From NCBI RefSeq assembly GCF_947487805.1, contig NZ_CANKXW010000008.1, positions 124,001 to 188,000 of the forward strand: a DNA stretch of 64,000 nucleotides, given 5' to 3'. Shown here piece after piece: positions 15,812-24,282 of the stretch. The number at the start of each line of letters is the position of its first letter. The stretch's first letter is position 1. The notes under the pieces were generated by a model. That model saw nothing but the letters and a program-made list of their open reading frames with translations. It searched no databases and had not been told where the DNA came from. Source of the DNA: an uncultured Tateyamaria sp. GTDB lineage: Bacteria; Pseudomonadota; Alphaproteobacteria; Rhodobacterales; Rhodobacteraceae. Position numbers and translations under genes: made by a program.

Positions 15812-16876
15812 CTAGGCCGCGTGCCGCAGGATCGCCGCCTCGCTGGCGCTGAGGTTGCGGCGGGCATAGGTGCCGTAGACATGCGGATCGAGTTCCAACG
15901 CCGGCATCTGACCAAGCAGCCGCATCCGATCCTCGTCCGCCAGTGAGGACAGGGGCGCGTTTGCGGGGTGGAAGCTCTCTGTTTCGACGCCATTGGCGCG
16001 CAGGATCTCGTGACGCGCCAAGAGAAGGTGCACATAGGTCACCTCGCGCGCCTTGAGGTCGACGGTGATCGTGTCGCCGTTGATCAGATCCTTGGCTGCC
16101 ACCAGAACTTCGGGTGCGTTGAACAGGTCGCGGGCCACCGCCCCCTGCACCAGCATCCGGTGTTCAGGAGAGACGACCAGTTCCTGATCGGGGCGTTCGA
16201 TGCCCAGCGCACCGGCGGCAAAGCGCACGGGCCGCAGGCGCGGCATCGCAAAAAGGCGCGCGCCGGTCATTCGGCGGCTGCCGATCCACAGGATATCCTG
16301 TGCGCCGCTGTCCTTGGTCGAGACGCGGTCGCCTTCGCGCAGATCCTCGATCCGGCGGGCACCGTCCGGCGTGTCGATCATCGTACCGGGTGTGAAACAG
16401 ATCACCCCGCCCGCGTTGGGGCCGATCGCGTCGCCCGTGGCCACATTCAAAGTATGGTGCACCACCCAAAGATCCGAATTGCGCGGCGGAATTTCGTCGA
16501 GAAACATCAAAAGCGGAGGCGCACCACGCCCCACTTCGATCAGGGTCACGGTGTAGCTTTTGGCCCCGTCCGTCACCACGAAGCTGCAGTCCTTGAGAAG
16601 CGTGTCGTCATCGATGTCGGGCGCGTCCAACGGTGTGTTGTCCATTGCCGCACCGACCAACCGGTGTACCATGCGCGCCGCACGTTTGCGGATCGCTTCT
16701 GTTCCGTCTGCCATGTCCAACCGCAACAGGTTCTGCGGACCGTCAACACGCACGGCGTCCCCACGCCATGCCCATGACGCACCAACAGTCAGTGACTGCA
16801 CGGGCGCGGCCTCGAGACCGTCCACTTCTGTTTGCGACCAGGAGATGACAAACGTGCCACGAAAGCCCGTTTCCAT
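15812..16876 (-). CDS. Hint (Hedgehog/intein)-domain protein
   Basis: A 354-residue protein. The first roughly 155 residues resemble no domain I can name. A Hint domain then begins at Cys160 (VICFTPGTMIDTPDGARRIEDLREGDRV), continues with a beta-rich segment and contains SPEHRML (236-242), corresponding to the TxxH-like block B of Hint domains. Such proteins, with a Hint_2 domain, are abundant in Rhodobacteraceae and may self-process at the Cys. No downstream extein is present, because the Hint domain runs almost to the C-terminus. Whether cleavage occurs and what it releases is unknown. A TTAA-N7-TTAA box lies 30 bp upstream of the ATG. Confidence 0.85.
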   Translation of the reverse strand: METGFRGTFVISWSQTEVDGLEAAPVQSLTVGASWAWRGDAVRVDGPQNLLRLDMADGTEAIRKRAARMVHRLVGAAMDNTPLDAPDIDDDTLLKDCSFVVTDGAKSYTVTLIEVGRGAPPLLMFLDEIPPRNSDLWVVHHTLNVATGDAIGPNAGGVICFTPGTMIDTPDGARRIEDLREGDRVSTKDSGAQDILWIGSRRMTGARLFAMPRLRPVRFAAGALGIERPDQELVVSPEHRMLVQGAVARDLFNAPEVLVAAKDLINGDTITVDLKAREVTYVHLLLARHEILRANGVETESFHPANAPLSSLADEDRMRLLGQMPALELDPHVYGTYARRNLSASEAAILRHAA

Positions 16877-16905
16877 TGCCTGTATGCCTGCCTTGTCTTT
16901 TTTTA

Positions 16906-16920
16906 TTAACGATAGGTTAA
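16906..16920 (-). promoter_or_regulatory. CtrA-type binding box upstream of the Hint gene
   Basis: TTAA, seven bases, TTAA (TTAACGATAGGTTAA on the + strand) is a full match to the CtrA consensus TTAA-N7-TTAA. It sits 30 bp before the Hint gene ATG, inside the AT-rich 200-bp gap 16877-17076. That gap holds no gene. Binding by CtrA is inferred from the motif alone. Confidence 0.55.
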
Positions 16921-17048
16921 CAAATGAAGTTTCACCTGTGAAGTCCGGAATTGTGTCAGATTCCAGTAGGTTGCAGGTGTTTTCTCAGGTAAAACAGGGA
17001 AAAGTTGACGCAAACAGAATACACGTAAGCCGAGAATTTGCTTGAGCC

Positions 17049-17064
17049 GTGACCAATTGGTCAC
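17049..17064 (-). terminator. Perfect 16-bp palindrome after the LpxR-like gene
   Basis: GTGACCAATTGGTCAC lies 12 bp past the stop of the minus-strand LpxR-like gene. It could form a short terminator stem, although no T-run follows, or act as an operator. The call is tentative. Confidence 0.35.
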
Positions 17065-17076
17065 AGGTCTCGCCGC

Positions 17077-17994
17077 TCAGAAGGCAACCTTGAATCGGAC
17101 CGATCCGACGATTTGGCCCTCGCTCTGGCCTTCGAATTCCTCGCCCAGATAGGTGAGGCCGTAAAAACCGGTGATGCCCGCCGGGCTTTGCCACATGACC
17201 CCGGCCCGCACGCGTTCGCGGCTATCTTCGAGAACGACGCCGCTGGAGGCGGGGAGGAATTCGCTGTCGCTGACGGCGGCCACGTCAGCGCCCATCACGA
17301 TGCTGTAGCCCGTCCAGTCGCCCTGCACCGCGCGATATCTCTGGCCGGTCACGCTGTCGCGGACGAGCAACTCGCCTTGGCCCAGCGCGCCAAAGGTCAG
17401 GTCGACGCCTGCACGCAGCAGCGTTTCATTGCCCGCGCGCGCCTCGACAAAGGGGCGGATCGTGGTGCTGTCGGACAGGGTAAAGCTCTGGCCCATTTCA
17501 AGCACGGCGGTGGGATTGATTGCATTGCCGATTTGCGCGGCCCGCACAGCGTCCGACGGGCGGACAATGTTGAACGTGTCGTGGAACAGGTCCTGAAATT
17601 CATCCAGATGGGTTTGCGGCCCGAGGAACACCAGATCGCCGCCCACGGCAAATTCGGTGCGGCCACGCTGAAAGTGCGTATGCAGCCCGACCGAGATCGC
17701 ACCGGCATAGGGGCGGTCGCCGGGCAGCGGGCTGCGGATGTCATCGGGGGCGAGGATTTCAGCACCGAGGCGCAGTTCGAGCAGTTGACCAAAACCGGCA
17801 GGGGCCTGCCCTTGCCATTCCGGTCCCCAGACACGCGATGATTGCAGCCCACCGGTACGCCACCGGTCCTGCCCGTCGCCGAAGAAGTCATTGGTGATCA
17901 GACGTCCGTAGCCAAGACGCTGACGGTCCTGTGCATCGGCCGGGGTCGCAAGGCACGCCGCTGTCAGCAGCGCCACCGTCAAAAATCGAAACAT
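17077..17994 (-). CDS. LpxR-like outer-membrane protein (DUF2219, lipid A deacylase family)
   Basis: A 305-residue exported beta-barrel: a signal peptide (about 1-21, ending ADAQ), then the DUF2219 pattern with an early TNDFFGDGQDRWRTGG segment, DRPYAGAISVGLHTHF, many amphipathic strands and a terminal Phe (RFKVAF). LpxR removes the 3'-acyloxyacyl chain from lipid A; the Asn-Asp and Thr near the N-terminus and a later His are its known active-site residues. Similar residues occur here, but I cannot align them with certainty, so activity is inferred. It stands alone: the TRAP permease stop is 66 bp upstream on the same strand and the Hint gene is 200 bp downstream. Confidence 0.8.
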   Translation of the reverse strand: MFRFLTVALLTAACLATPADAQDRQRLGYGRLITNDFFGDGQDRWRTGGLQSSRVWGPEWQGQAPAGFGQLLELRLGAEILAPDDIRSPLPGDRPYAGAISVGLHTHFQRGRTEFAVGGDLVFLGPQTHLDEFQDLFHDTFNIVRPSDAVRAAQIGNAINPTAVLEMGQSFTLSDSTTIRPFVEARAGNETLLRAGVDLTFGALGQGELLVRDSVTGQRYRAVQGDWTGYSIVMGADVAAVSDSEFLPASSGVVLEDSRERVRAGVMWQSPAGITGFYGLTYLGEEFEGQSEGQIVGSVRFKVAF

Positions 17995-18060
17995 CAGGCA
18001 TTCCTGATCCAGAGTGCCCCCCCGGGCATCTGACCCCTAACCCATCGTCGACCGATTTGC

Positions 18061-20466
18061 CTAGTGCCGATCCGCCACATCTTTGAATTCTTGCGCGGCC
18101 TGTGTGGTCCGGGCGGCGTCCGGTGACGGTTTATTGTGCGGACCCTGCCGGTAATGGATCACGATCAACACCACGCCCGCCGCAAAAGCAGGGCCGAACA
18201 CGGCCGCCGATTTGAACAGGATCAAAAGGGTGATGACCGGGCGCAGCACGAATTCCCACATTGCGAGCCGGTGTCGGTCAAAGCCGTTCAGCACGCTCGA
18301 GATCAGGTAAAGCGCCAGCGCAAGGCGCACCAGCAGCAGGGCCAGCCCGCCCCAGTCGAGGGTTCCGTCATAGCCGGGCAGATAGGGCGACCCGCCCCCC
18401 CCACTGGCCGCAGGATCCAGCACTGCCTGTTCGATCAGCAATAGTTCGGGATACATCGCGAAGACGAACGGGATAAAGAAGATCACGAAGCCGGATTTCA
18501 CGGCAGAGACGCCGGTGGCCATTGCGTCGGCGCGGGTGATGGACGCCGCAGCAAAGGCCGCGACAGCCACGGGCGGTGTGATGGCGCTGGCCACGGCGAA
18601 GTAGAAGATGAACATGTGCGCGGTGAAGAGCGAGAGGCCAAGCCCCGCCAGAACCGGCCCCATGAGCAGCGCGACATTCACATAGGCTGGCACTGCGGGC
18701 ATCCCCATACCCAGCAGGATCGCGATCAGCATCGTGACGGCCAACGCAGTCAACTGAACGACCACGGACCCGTCCTGCCCGAGGTTGAGCGTTTGCAGCC
18801 AGCTGAGCACGTCAAGCGAGATGAAATTGGGCAGGCCCGTGAAAGACAGACAGAAGTCGATCACCGACACGGCGAGGAACATCAGGTACAGGGTCGACAC
18901 GAGGACCCCGGCGCCGGACAGGCCGTCGACGATCTTGCGCGGTTTTGCACGGACCGCGGGGTCAAGAAACAGTAGCGCCAGCAGCAGGATCACGGCCCAC
19001 CAGCCCGCGCTGCCTGCATCACCGGCGGCGTTCTGCCAGATCTGCTGGATCCAGGACAGGGAGGTCGCCTGGCACCCTGTGCCGGAGAACACGCGTTCCG
19101 CCCCGAGAAGACCGCCGAACAAGCCACATCCGACGCCCTCCTTGCTGGACACAAGAAGGGCGAGGATCAGGAGGATCGGCGCAAAGATCATGGCGAGGTT
19201 CAGGATGTCCTGCCGGGTGATCCGCATGTCGTCGGTGATCTCACCGATGGCGGTGATGCCCTGTTTGCGCGCCTGAAAGACGACCGACAGAAACAGGCAG
19301 AAGAAATAGGCCGCAGCGGGCAGGATGGCCGCCACGATGACTTCGGAATAGGGCACCACGGTCAACGCCGCGAGAACAAAGGCCGCCACGCCCATGACCG
19401 GTGGCATGATCGAGCCACCCGAGGAGGCCGCTGCCTCGACCCCACCGGCAAAGGTGGCGTTAAAGCCGCGCCGGAGCATCATAGGGATCGTCAGCACCCC
19501 GGTGGAGAGCACATTGACGATGGGCCCGCCCGAAATGGTGCCGAACATCGCAGACGACACGATGGCGGCGTGTGCGGGCCCACCGCGCAGGCGGCGCGTC
19601 CAGCGAAAGGCCAGCTTGATCAGTGATTGCCCCCCAGCAGACGCACCAAAGAGCGAACCCAGCACAAGGTAGGGAAAGATCGTGTTCAGCATGATATCGA
19701 GGAATCGCCCCAACAGCCCGGACGCGTTGTTGACGAGGATGTCGTGCACTTTGGGGCGGCCATCCGACAAAAGCCGCGGTTCGCCCGCCAGCTTGGTCAT
19801 CAGGTACTTGTTGATGTCGTCGGGGCCATGGACATACCAGACCAGCACCGTGGCGATCGTGTAGAGCGCGATGACAAGCGCTACGATGACCAGCGGCAGG
19901 CCCCAGACCTTGACGTTGTAGGCGAGGAAAACAAGGATCGTGACGCCCATGATCGCGACCAGCCAGCCACCGGTGGTGGCCACGCATTGCGGGTCTTCGA
20001 CCGTTGTGGGCGCGGGCAGTCCGTAGAGCTCTGCGATTTCGGTTTCGCGCGCCAGCGTTTCGGCCAAAAGGCGAGCGCGTTCGCCGGTGATCTGATCGAT
20101 CAGGCAGATGGATTCGATTTCTACCACGTAGGTCAGCGAAATTGTCAGCGCCGCGAGGACAAGGGCGGCATCCATCGCGAACCCTGCCATGCGCCTGCCC
20201 TGCCCCCGGTCGGACCATGCCGCCCAAACAGAGTGCTTGAGTGCGACGCAGATCATCATCGCGGCAAAGGCCAGCGGATAATACCATTCGGTCGGGTATT
20301 TGCGGATCGTGATCCAGTCGAGACCGGTCAGCGATTGCAGCCCCGCATCCAGCCCCGGAATGCCCGGTGTCGCATTGGCAAGCCCCACCAGCACGATGGC
20401 CACCGACAGCGCATAGAGCAGCCGGGTGCGCGCCGTCGCATCTGGATTGTGGTCGAGATCAGACAT
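18061..20466 (-). CDS. TRAP transporter permease, fused DctQ-DctM type (4TM/12TM)
   Basis: An 801-residue inner-membrane protein. The N-terminal part carries the small-subunit-like helices with a long loop (about 125-160). The large-subunit part then contains the conserved GASAGGQSLIKLAFRWTRRLRGGPAHAAIV, the GTISGGPIVNVLSTG block and EAAASSGGSIMPPVMGVAAF, hallmarks of TAXI-TRAP permeases. It drives sodium- or proton-coupled solute uptake with the TAXI binding protein encoded 66 bp upstream. As the third gene of the sulfatase operon it probably imports the sulfatase substrate or its product; the solute is unknown. Confidence 0.93.
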   Translation of the reverse strand: MSDLDHNPDATARTRLLYALSVAIVLVGLANATPGIPGLDAGLQSLTGLDWITIRKYPTEWYYPLAFAAMMICVALKHSVWAAWSDRGQGRRMAGFAMDAALVLAALTISLTYVVEIESICLIDQITGERARLLAETLARETEIAELYGLPAPTTVEDPQCVATTGGWLVAIMGVTILVFLAYNVKVWGLPLVIVALVIALYTIATVLVWYVHGPDDINKYLMTKLAGEPRLLSDGRPKVHDILVNNASGLLGRFLDIMLNTIFPYLVLGSLFGASAGGQSLIKLAFRWTRRLRGGPAHAAIVSSAMFGTISGGPIVNVLSTGVLTIPMMLRRGFNATFAGGVEAAASSGGSIMPPVMGVAAFVLAALTVVPYSEVIVAAILPAAAYFFCLFLSVVFQARKQGITAIGEITDDMRITRQDILNLAMIFAPILLILALLVSSKEGVGCGLFGGLLGAERVFSGTGCQATSLSWIQQIWQNAAGDAGSAGWWAVILLLALLFLDPAVRAKPRKIVDGLSGAGVLVSTLYLMFLAVSVIDFCLSFTGLPNFISLDVLSWLQTLNLGQDGSVVVQLTALAVTMLIAILLGMGMPAVPAYVNVALLMGPVLAGLGLSLFTAHMFIFYFAVASAITPPVAVAAFAAASITRADAMATGVSAVKSGFVIFFIPFVFAMYPELLLIEQAVLDPAASGGGGSPYLPGYDGTLDWGGLALLLVRLALALYLISSVLNGFDRHRLAMWEFVLRPVITLLILFKSAAVFGPAFAAGVVLIVIHYRQGPHNKPSPDAARTTQAAQEFKDVADRH

Positions 20467-20532
20467 CCGTTGCTCCGGGTGGGGTCAGGCGGGCGGCGCA
20501 TGTGCTGCGCCACCCGGTCGTTCAGATATGCG

Positions 20533-21579
20533 TCAGGGTTTGGCACAATCCGGCAGGGTATACCCCGCCTCTTCCCACGCGCGGACGGCACCGGGGTGGT
20601 ATTTGACAGGAACGGCACCGCACATGCCGGTAAAGGCAAGGTCGGTTTCCCCCAGCCAGGAGGCATTCATCATCGGCGTTTTGGCGCGGATATCATCCAA
20701 CCCCTCGATCAGGCTCTTGGTGAGTTGATAGGCCAGCTCTTCGTCCATGGTGGTGCTGACGACCTCGCCGCCCACTTCGGCGATGCCGCGGAACGTGTCG
20801 TCCTCGGATTTGATGGTGATGTTCGGACCGAACATGCCCTGTTCAAGCGGGATCGACACGCCGGCGGTGCCGGGCGCCTTGATGTATTTCTGGACCCCCT
20901 CGCTTTCGTAGGCCGCCTTGGGCATCGAAAATGCCACAATGCTGCCCGCCGCTGCGGCCTGGCTCAGGCGTCCGTCGGGGAAATTGGTGGGCAGGATCTG
21001 GGCGTCGGCGGCCCCTTCGGTGATCGTTCTGACCGCTTGGCCCCAGTTGACCTGGATGCCGGTATAGCCGTCCCCATCATCCAGTCCGGTCGCCAGTTTG
21101 ATGCTGGCCCGCGCCCGGTTCAAAGCAGCACCGCGCGGGGGGCCATTGTAGATTGTCGCCCCTTCGATTGCGTCCCATCCGCTAAAGCCGCTGCTTTCAA
21201 AGGCCGACAGCGTGTAAGTGCCGAAACGGTACGTGTAGAGCACCGACAGGTTCGACGCCAACTCGGCCCCCTTTTCCGCACCAAGTGCCGCATATGGGCC
21301 AAGGCCCTTGGACATCAGGAACGCCAGCAGAAACGGTGCGGCGGCGATATCGGTGCTGCCTTCGGCCACGTTTTGCAACGAATTGGTCAGGGTCTGGCCT
21401 GTGGCCACCTGAATATTGGCGACCCCGGCGGCCTGTGCCACCTCGCCCAGGCCCAGAACAGTGACGCCCGGCACCGCGAGCGGCGAGGCGGTCTCTGCCG
21501 TCAGGTTGGATTGGGCGGCGGCCCCGTTGGCCATCACCAGCGCCGCAAGGGCGCCTGCGAATTTCGTGAATTTGGACAT
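20533..21579 (-). CDS. TAXI-family TRAP transporter solute-binding protein
   Basis: About 348 residues from the ATG at 21579, which follows GGAGGAAAC. The longer frame upstream overlaps the sulfatase. A signal peptide (MSKFTKFAGALAALVMANGAAAQ, cleavage near 23) precedes a two-lobed binding domain with VATGQTLTNSLQNVAEGSTDIAAAP and MDEELAYQLTKSLIEG, typical of TAXI proteins. It delivers a periplasmic solute to the fused permease encoded downstream. The sulfatase gene ends 29 bp upstream. Known TAXI solutes are small carboxylates or amino acids; the ligand here cannot be read from sequence. Confidence 0.9.
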   Translation of the reverse strand: MSKFTKFAGALAALVMANGAAAQSNLTAETASPLAVPGVTVLGLGEVAQAAGVANIQVATGQTLTNSLQNVAEGSTDIAAAPFLLAFLMSKGLGPYAALGAEKGAELASNLSVLYTYRFGTYTLSAFESSGFSGWDAIEGATIYNGPPRGAALNRARASIKLATGLDDGDGYTGIQVNWGQAVRTITEGAADAQILPTNFPDGRLSQAAAAGSIVAFSMPKAAYESEGVQKYIKAPGTAGVSIPLEQGMFGPNITIKSEDDTFRGIAEVGGEVVSTTMDEELAYQLTKSLIEGLDDIRAKTPMMNASWLGETDLAFTGMCGAVPVKYHPGAVRAWEEAGYTLPDCAKP

Positions 21580-21608
21580 TGTTTCCTCCCAGAAGTCCTC
21601 AGGGTTTT

Positions 21609-23225
21609 TTACCCGCTTTTTAGGTGCTGCGGCATCGGCAAGCCGTCCGCAGCAAGTTCGTCCTTGTTCCAATAGCCGATGACGATGCCGGGCGGCTCGC
21701 GCTCGTCTGTCATCTGTTCAATGGTCGCCGAAGATCGGGTGATGCGCGTGTGGTGTTGGCGCGTCCATTCAAAGTGACGTGCCTGCATCTGTGCGACCCG
21801 ATCGGCGTGGTCCGGATCGCCGCCCAGATCGTGCAATTCGTCCGGGTCGATTTCCAGATCAAAGAGCATGGGCCGCATCGCTTCGACATGGATGTATTTC
21901 CACCGGCCGTCGAAAAGCATCACGAGACGGGCGTCGCGTTCATCCACGCCCACGTCCCGGCGCGCGTCGCGGGTGGAATAGTCGTATTCCGACACCACCA
22001 CGTCGCGCCATTCCCCACCCTGCCCGGTCAGCAGCGGCATCAGGGACCGCCCTTCGATCACGTGCGGTTTGGCCTGTCCGCCAAAGAATTCGAGGAAGGT
22101 CGGGGCAAGGTCGATCCCCTCGACCAATGCATCCGTTCGTGTGCCGCGGGTTGCATCCGCGGTCGCGCGCGGATCATAGACAATTAAGGGGATCCGTGCG
22201 GAACAGTCGTAAAACAGGTCTTTTTCGCCCAGCCCGTGATCGCCCATATTGTCGCCGTGATCCGAGCAGAACACGATCATCGTGTCCTGCATCCGCCCGC
22301 TGGTTTCGAGGTAATCAAAGAGGCGGCCCAGGTTGTCGTCGAGCTCCTTGATTAAGCCCATATAGACGGGGGCCACCGTGTCGCGCACGTGATCGCGGGC
22401 AAAGCTTTGGCAGATGCGGGTGTTGGCCCAGGACTGCATCAGCGGGTGGCTGTGTTCGCCGTCGCGCCGGACCACAGGCGGCAGGTCATCGGCGGAATAC
22501 ATGTCATTGTAGGGCGCGGGCGCGAGATAGGGCCAGTGCGGCTTGATATAGCTGAGATGGCACAGCCATGGTTTGGTCGGGTCCTGCGCCTCGACGAATT
22601 CGATGCCGCGGGTGGTCAGCCACGCCGTTTCGGAATGTTCCTTAGGCACACGTGCCGCCAGTGGTGCGCTTTCCAGCAGCCAGCCGCTTTGCGCCGTGCC
22701 GTCCGGTCCTATGGCGGTGTTGGCCCATTCTTCCCACGGGTTGTCGCCGTCCATGCCGTGGCTGCGCAGATAGGCGTCGTAATCCTCGGCGTGGCGATTC
22801 TTGTCATACGAAGAGTTGGTGCCGTCATCCCGCACGAACACCTCAAACCCGCACTGGCTGACCAAGGCGCCGATCGTGCTTTGTGGTGCGATGCCCAGCC
22901 GTTTCATCCCTTCTGCGTCGGGGCGCATATGCGTTTTGCCGACCAGCGTGGAGGTGACGCCGATATCGCGCAGATGATCGCCCAATGTGGGCTCGCCCAC
23001 GCGCAAGGGAAAGCCGTTCCATGTCGCACCATGGCTGCGCACGTAACGGCCGGTGTAAAAGCTCATCCGGCTGGGCCCGCAGATGGGCGATTGCACATAG
23101 CATCTGTCGAACCGGACACCGCGCGCGGCAAGGCGGTCAAGGTTGGGGGTGTCCAGATGCGTCGCCCCGAAACAGCTCAGGTAGTCCCAGCGCAACTGGT
23201 CCGCCATGATCCACAGGACATTCAC
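21609..23225 (-). CDS. Sulfatase-family hydrolase (alkaline phosphatase superfamily)
   Basis: About 538 residues from the GTG at 23225, preceded by GGAGGAGAG; the longer frame adds an unlikely 16 residues. Features are the N-terminal metal-binding NVLWIMADQ (Asp9), the formylglycine motif CGPSR (49-53) within SPICGPSRMSFYTGR, and CSDHGDNMGDHGLGEKDLFYD with further metal ligands. The Cys must be converted to formylglycine for activity. The substrate may be a sulfate ester or, as for related phosphonate monoester hydrolases, a phospho- or phosphonate ester. No signal peptide is seen, so hydrolysis should occur in the cytoplasm after import by the TRAP system encoded by the next two genes. It is divergent from a LysR gene. 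Confidence 0.9.
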   Translation of the reverse strand: MNVLWIMADQLRWDYLSCFGATHLDTPNLDRLAARGVRFDRCYVQSPICGPSRMSFYTGRYVRSHGATWNGFPLRVGEPTLGDHLRDIGVTSTLVGKTHMRPDAEGMKRLGIAPQSTIGALVSQCGFEVFVRDDGTNSSYDKNRHAEDYDAYLRSHGMDGDNPWEEWANTAIGPDGTAQSGWLLESAPLAARVPKEHSETAWLTTRGIEFVEAQDPTKPWLCHLSYIKPHWPYLAPAPYNDMYSADDLPPVVRRDGEHSHPLMQSWANTRICQSFARDHVRDTVAPVYMGLIKELDDNLGRLFDYLETSGRMQDTMIVFCSDHGDNMGDHGLGEKDLFYDCSARIPLIVYDPRATADATRGTRTDALVEGIDLAPTFLEFFGGQAKPHVIEGRSLMPLLTGQGGEWRDVVVSEYDYSTRDARRDVGVDERDARLVMLFDGRWKYIHVEAMRPMLFDLEIDPDELHDLGGDPDHADRVAQMQARHFEWTRQHHTRITRSSATIEQMTDEREPPGIVIGYWNKDELAADGLPMPQHLKSG

Positions 23226-23351
23226 TTGGTACTCTCTCCTCCGGTTCGGTGGCCATGTTCTGGCCAACGTCATGCGCGCCCGGTGCGGGCGTGCGTTTGG
23301 AGTGTTGCGCAGGACAACATATCAGTCCAATACTTCTTTTGCAGATCAGTG

Positions 23352-23364
23352 TATCATAGTGATA
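23352..23364. promoter_or_regulatory. Inverted repeat at the LysR start, candidate regulator site
   Basis: TATCA-TAG-TGATA is a perfect 5-bp-arm repeat ending at the A of the lysR ATG (23364). Further TATCAGT/GATCAGT half-sites lie about 20-40 bp away in the 138-bp divergent gap with the sulfatase gene. LysR proteins usually bind such dyads and repress themselves. This is inference from position and symmetry. Confidence 0.45.
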
Positions 23365-24272
23365 TGTTAATAGACCCAAGACACCTCGAGCAGATCGCCG
23401 TGATCGTCGATACCGGCACGCTCCGCGAAGCGGCGGAGCAGCTGGGCACGTCCCAGCCTGCGCTGAGCCGGACGGTTCATGCGCTGGAGACGCGGCTGGA
23501 GACGACGCTGTTTGAACGCGCCAGCCGTCCGTTGCGCCCCACCGTTTTGTGCTTGGCGCTGGCAGAACAGGGCAGTGCGATCCGGACGGCGCGCATCAGG
23601 GCCGCCGAGATGGTGGGCGTCGGCGCGCGCGGCTTTTTCGGCACGCTCAAGATCGGCGCGCCCCCCTTTTTGTGCGGGCGGTTGATGAGCACGGCCATCG
23701 CGGAATTCCTGTCGGAACGTGAAAACGTGCGGATCGACCTGAGCCCGAATTATAAGGCGCAGCTGCTGGACCGGTTGAACCACAACAAGGTCGACATGAT
23801 TGTCGGGCCCTCTAAATTCGTGGAGGCCGGGAATTCGGATTTCCGGGTCGAGCCGTTGTTCGAGGACACGAATGTGGTCGTCGGACGGGCCGGTCATCCG
23901 CTGCTGCAAGAGGATGAGTTTGCCGCGATCGGGTTGGAAAACACGACGTGGATTGGCCATCACGAGCACAGTGCCCTGCGGACGGACATGGAAAACGCGC
24001 TCAAGCAGTTCGGGGTTATGCGGCCGCGCATCGCGTTCCAGAGCGAATCCGCGGGCACGGTTCTCGATATCCTGCGCGCCTCCGATTTCCTGACCATCCT
24101 GCCGCGCCACGCGATCCGCAAGGATGGCAAGGACGGGCTGGCCACCGCGCGGTTGCGATTGTCCGACCATGTGCAGATCGTGAGCATCATCACCCTCGCC
24201 CAGACTGCGGAGACCAAGCTGACGCTGGATTTCAAGGAGCATCTGCGCCGTACACTCAGACGGATTGTGTGA
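23364..24272 (+). CDS. LysR-family transcriptional regulator (of the sulfatase-TRAP operon)
   Basis: About 302 residues from the ATG at 23364. The N-terminal winged HTH is clear (HLEQIAVIVDTGTLREAAEQLGTSQPALSRTVHALETRL, residues 7-45), and the C-terminal part fits a LysR periplasmic-binding-like sensor (VDMIVGPS...). The reading frame upstream of the ATG is only a sulfatase shadow. It is divergent from the sulfatase gene with a 138-bp shared regulatory gap, the classic arrangement of a LysR regulator and its target. Its inducer is likely the imported substrate or a hydrolysis product. Confidence 0.9.
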   Translation: MLIDPRHLEQIAVIVDTGTLREAAEQLGTSQPALSRTVHALETRLETTLFERASRPLRPTVLCLALAEQGSAIRTARIRAAEMVGVGARGFFGTLKIGAPPFLCGRLMSTAIAEFLSERENVRIDLSPNYKAQLLDRLNHNKVDMIVGPSKFVEAGNSDFRVEPLFEDTNVVVGRAGHPLLQEDEFAAIGLENTTWIGHHEHSALRTDMENALKQFGVMRPRIAFQSESAGTVLDILRASDFLTILPRHAIRKDGKDGLATARLRLSDHVQIVSIITLAQTAETKLTLDFKEHLRRTLRRIV

Positions 24273-24282
24273 CGGTCTGAGG

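Noticed and set aside
15812-16876. Hint protein as a true intein
   Set aside because: There is no interrupted host protein and no C-terminal extein with the terminal His-Asn plus nucleophile pattern; it fits the stand-alone Hint_2 proteins common in this group.
19627-21675. 682-codon + strand frame opposite the TRAP genes
   Set aside because: Crosses the gap between two minus-strand genes and has shadow composition.
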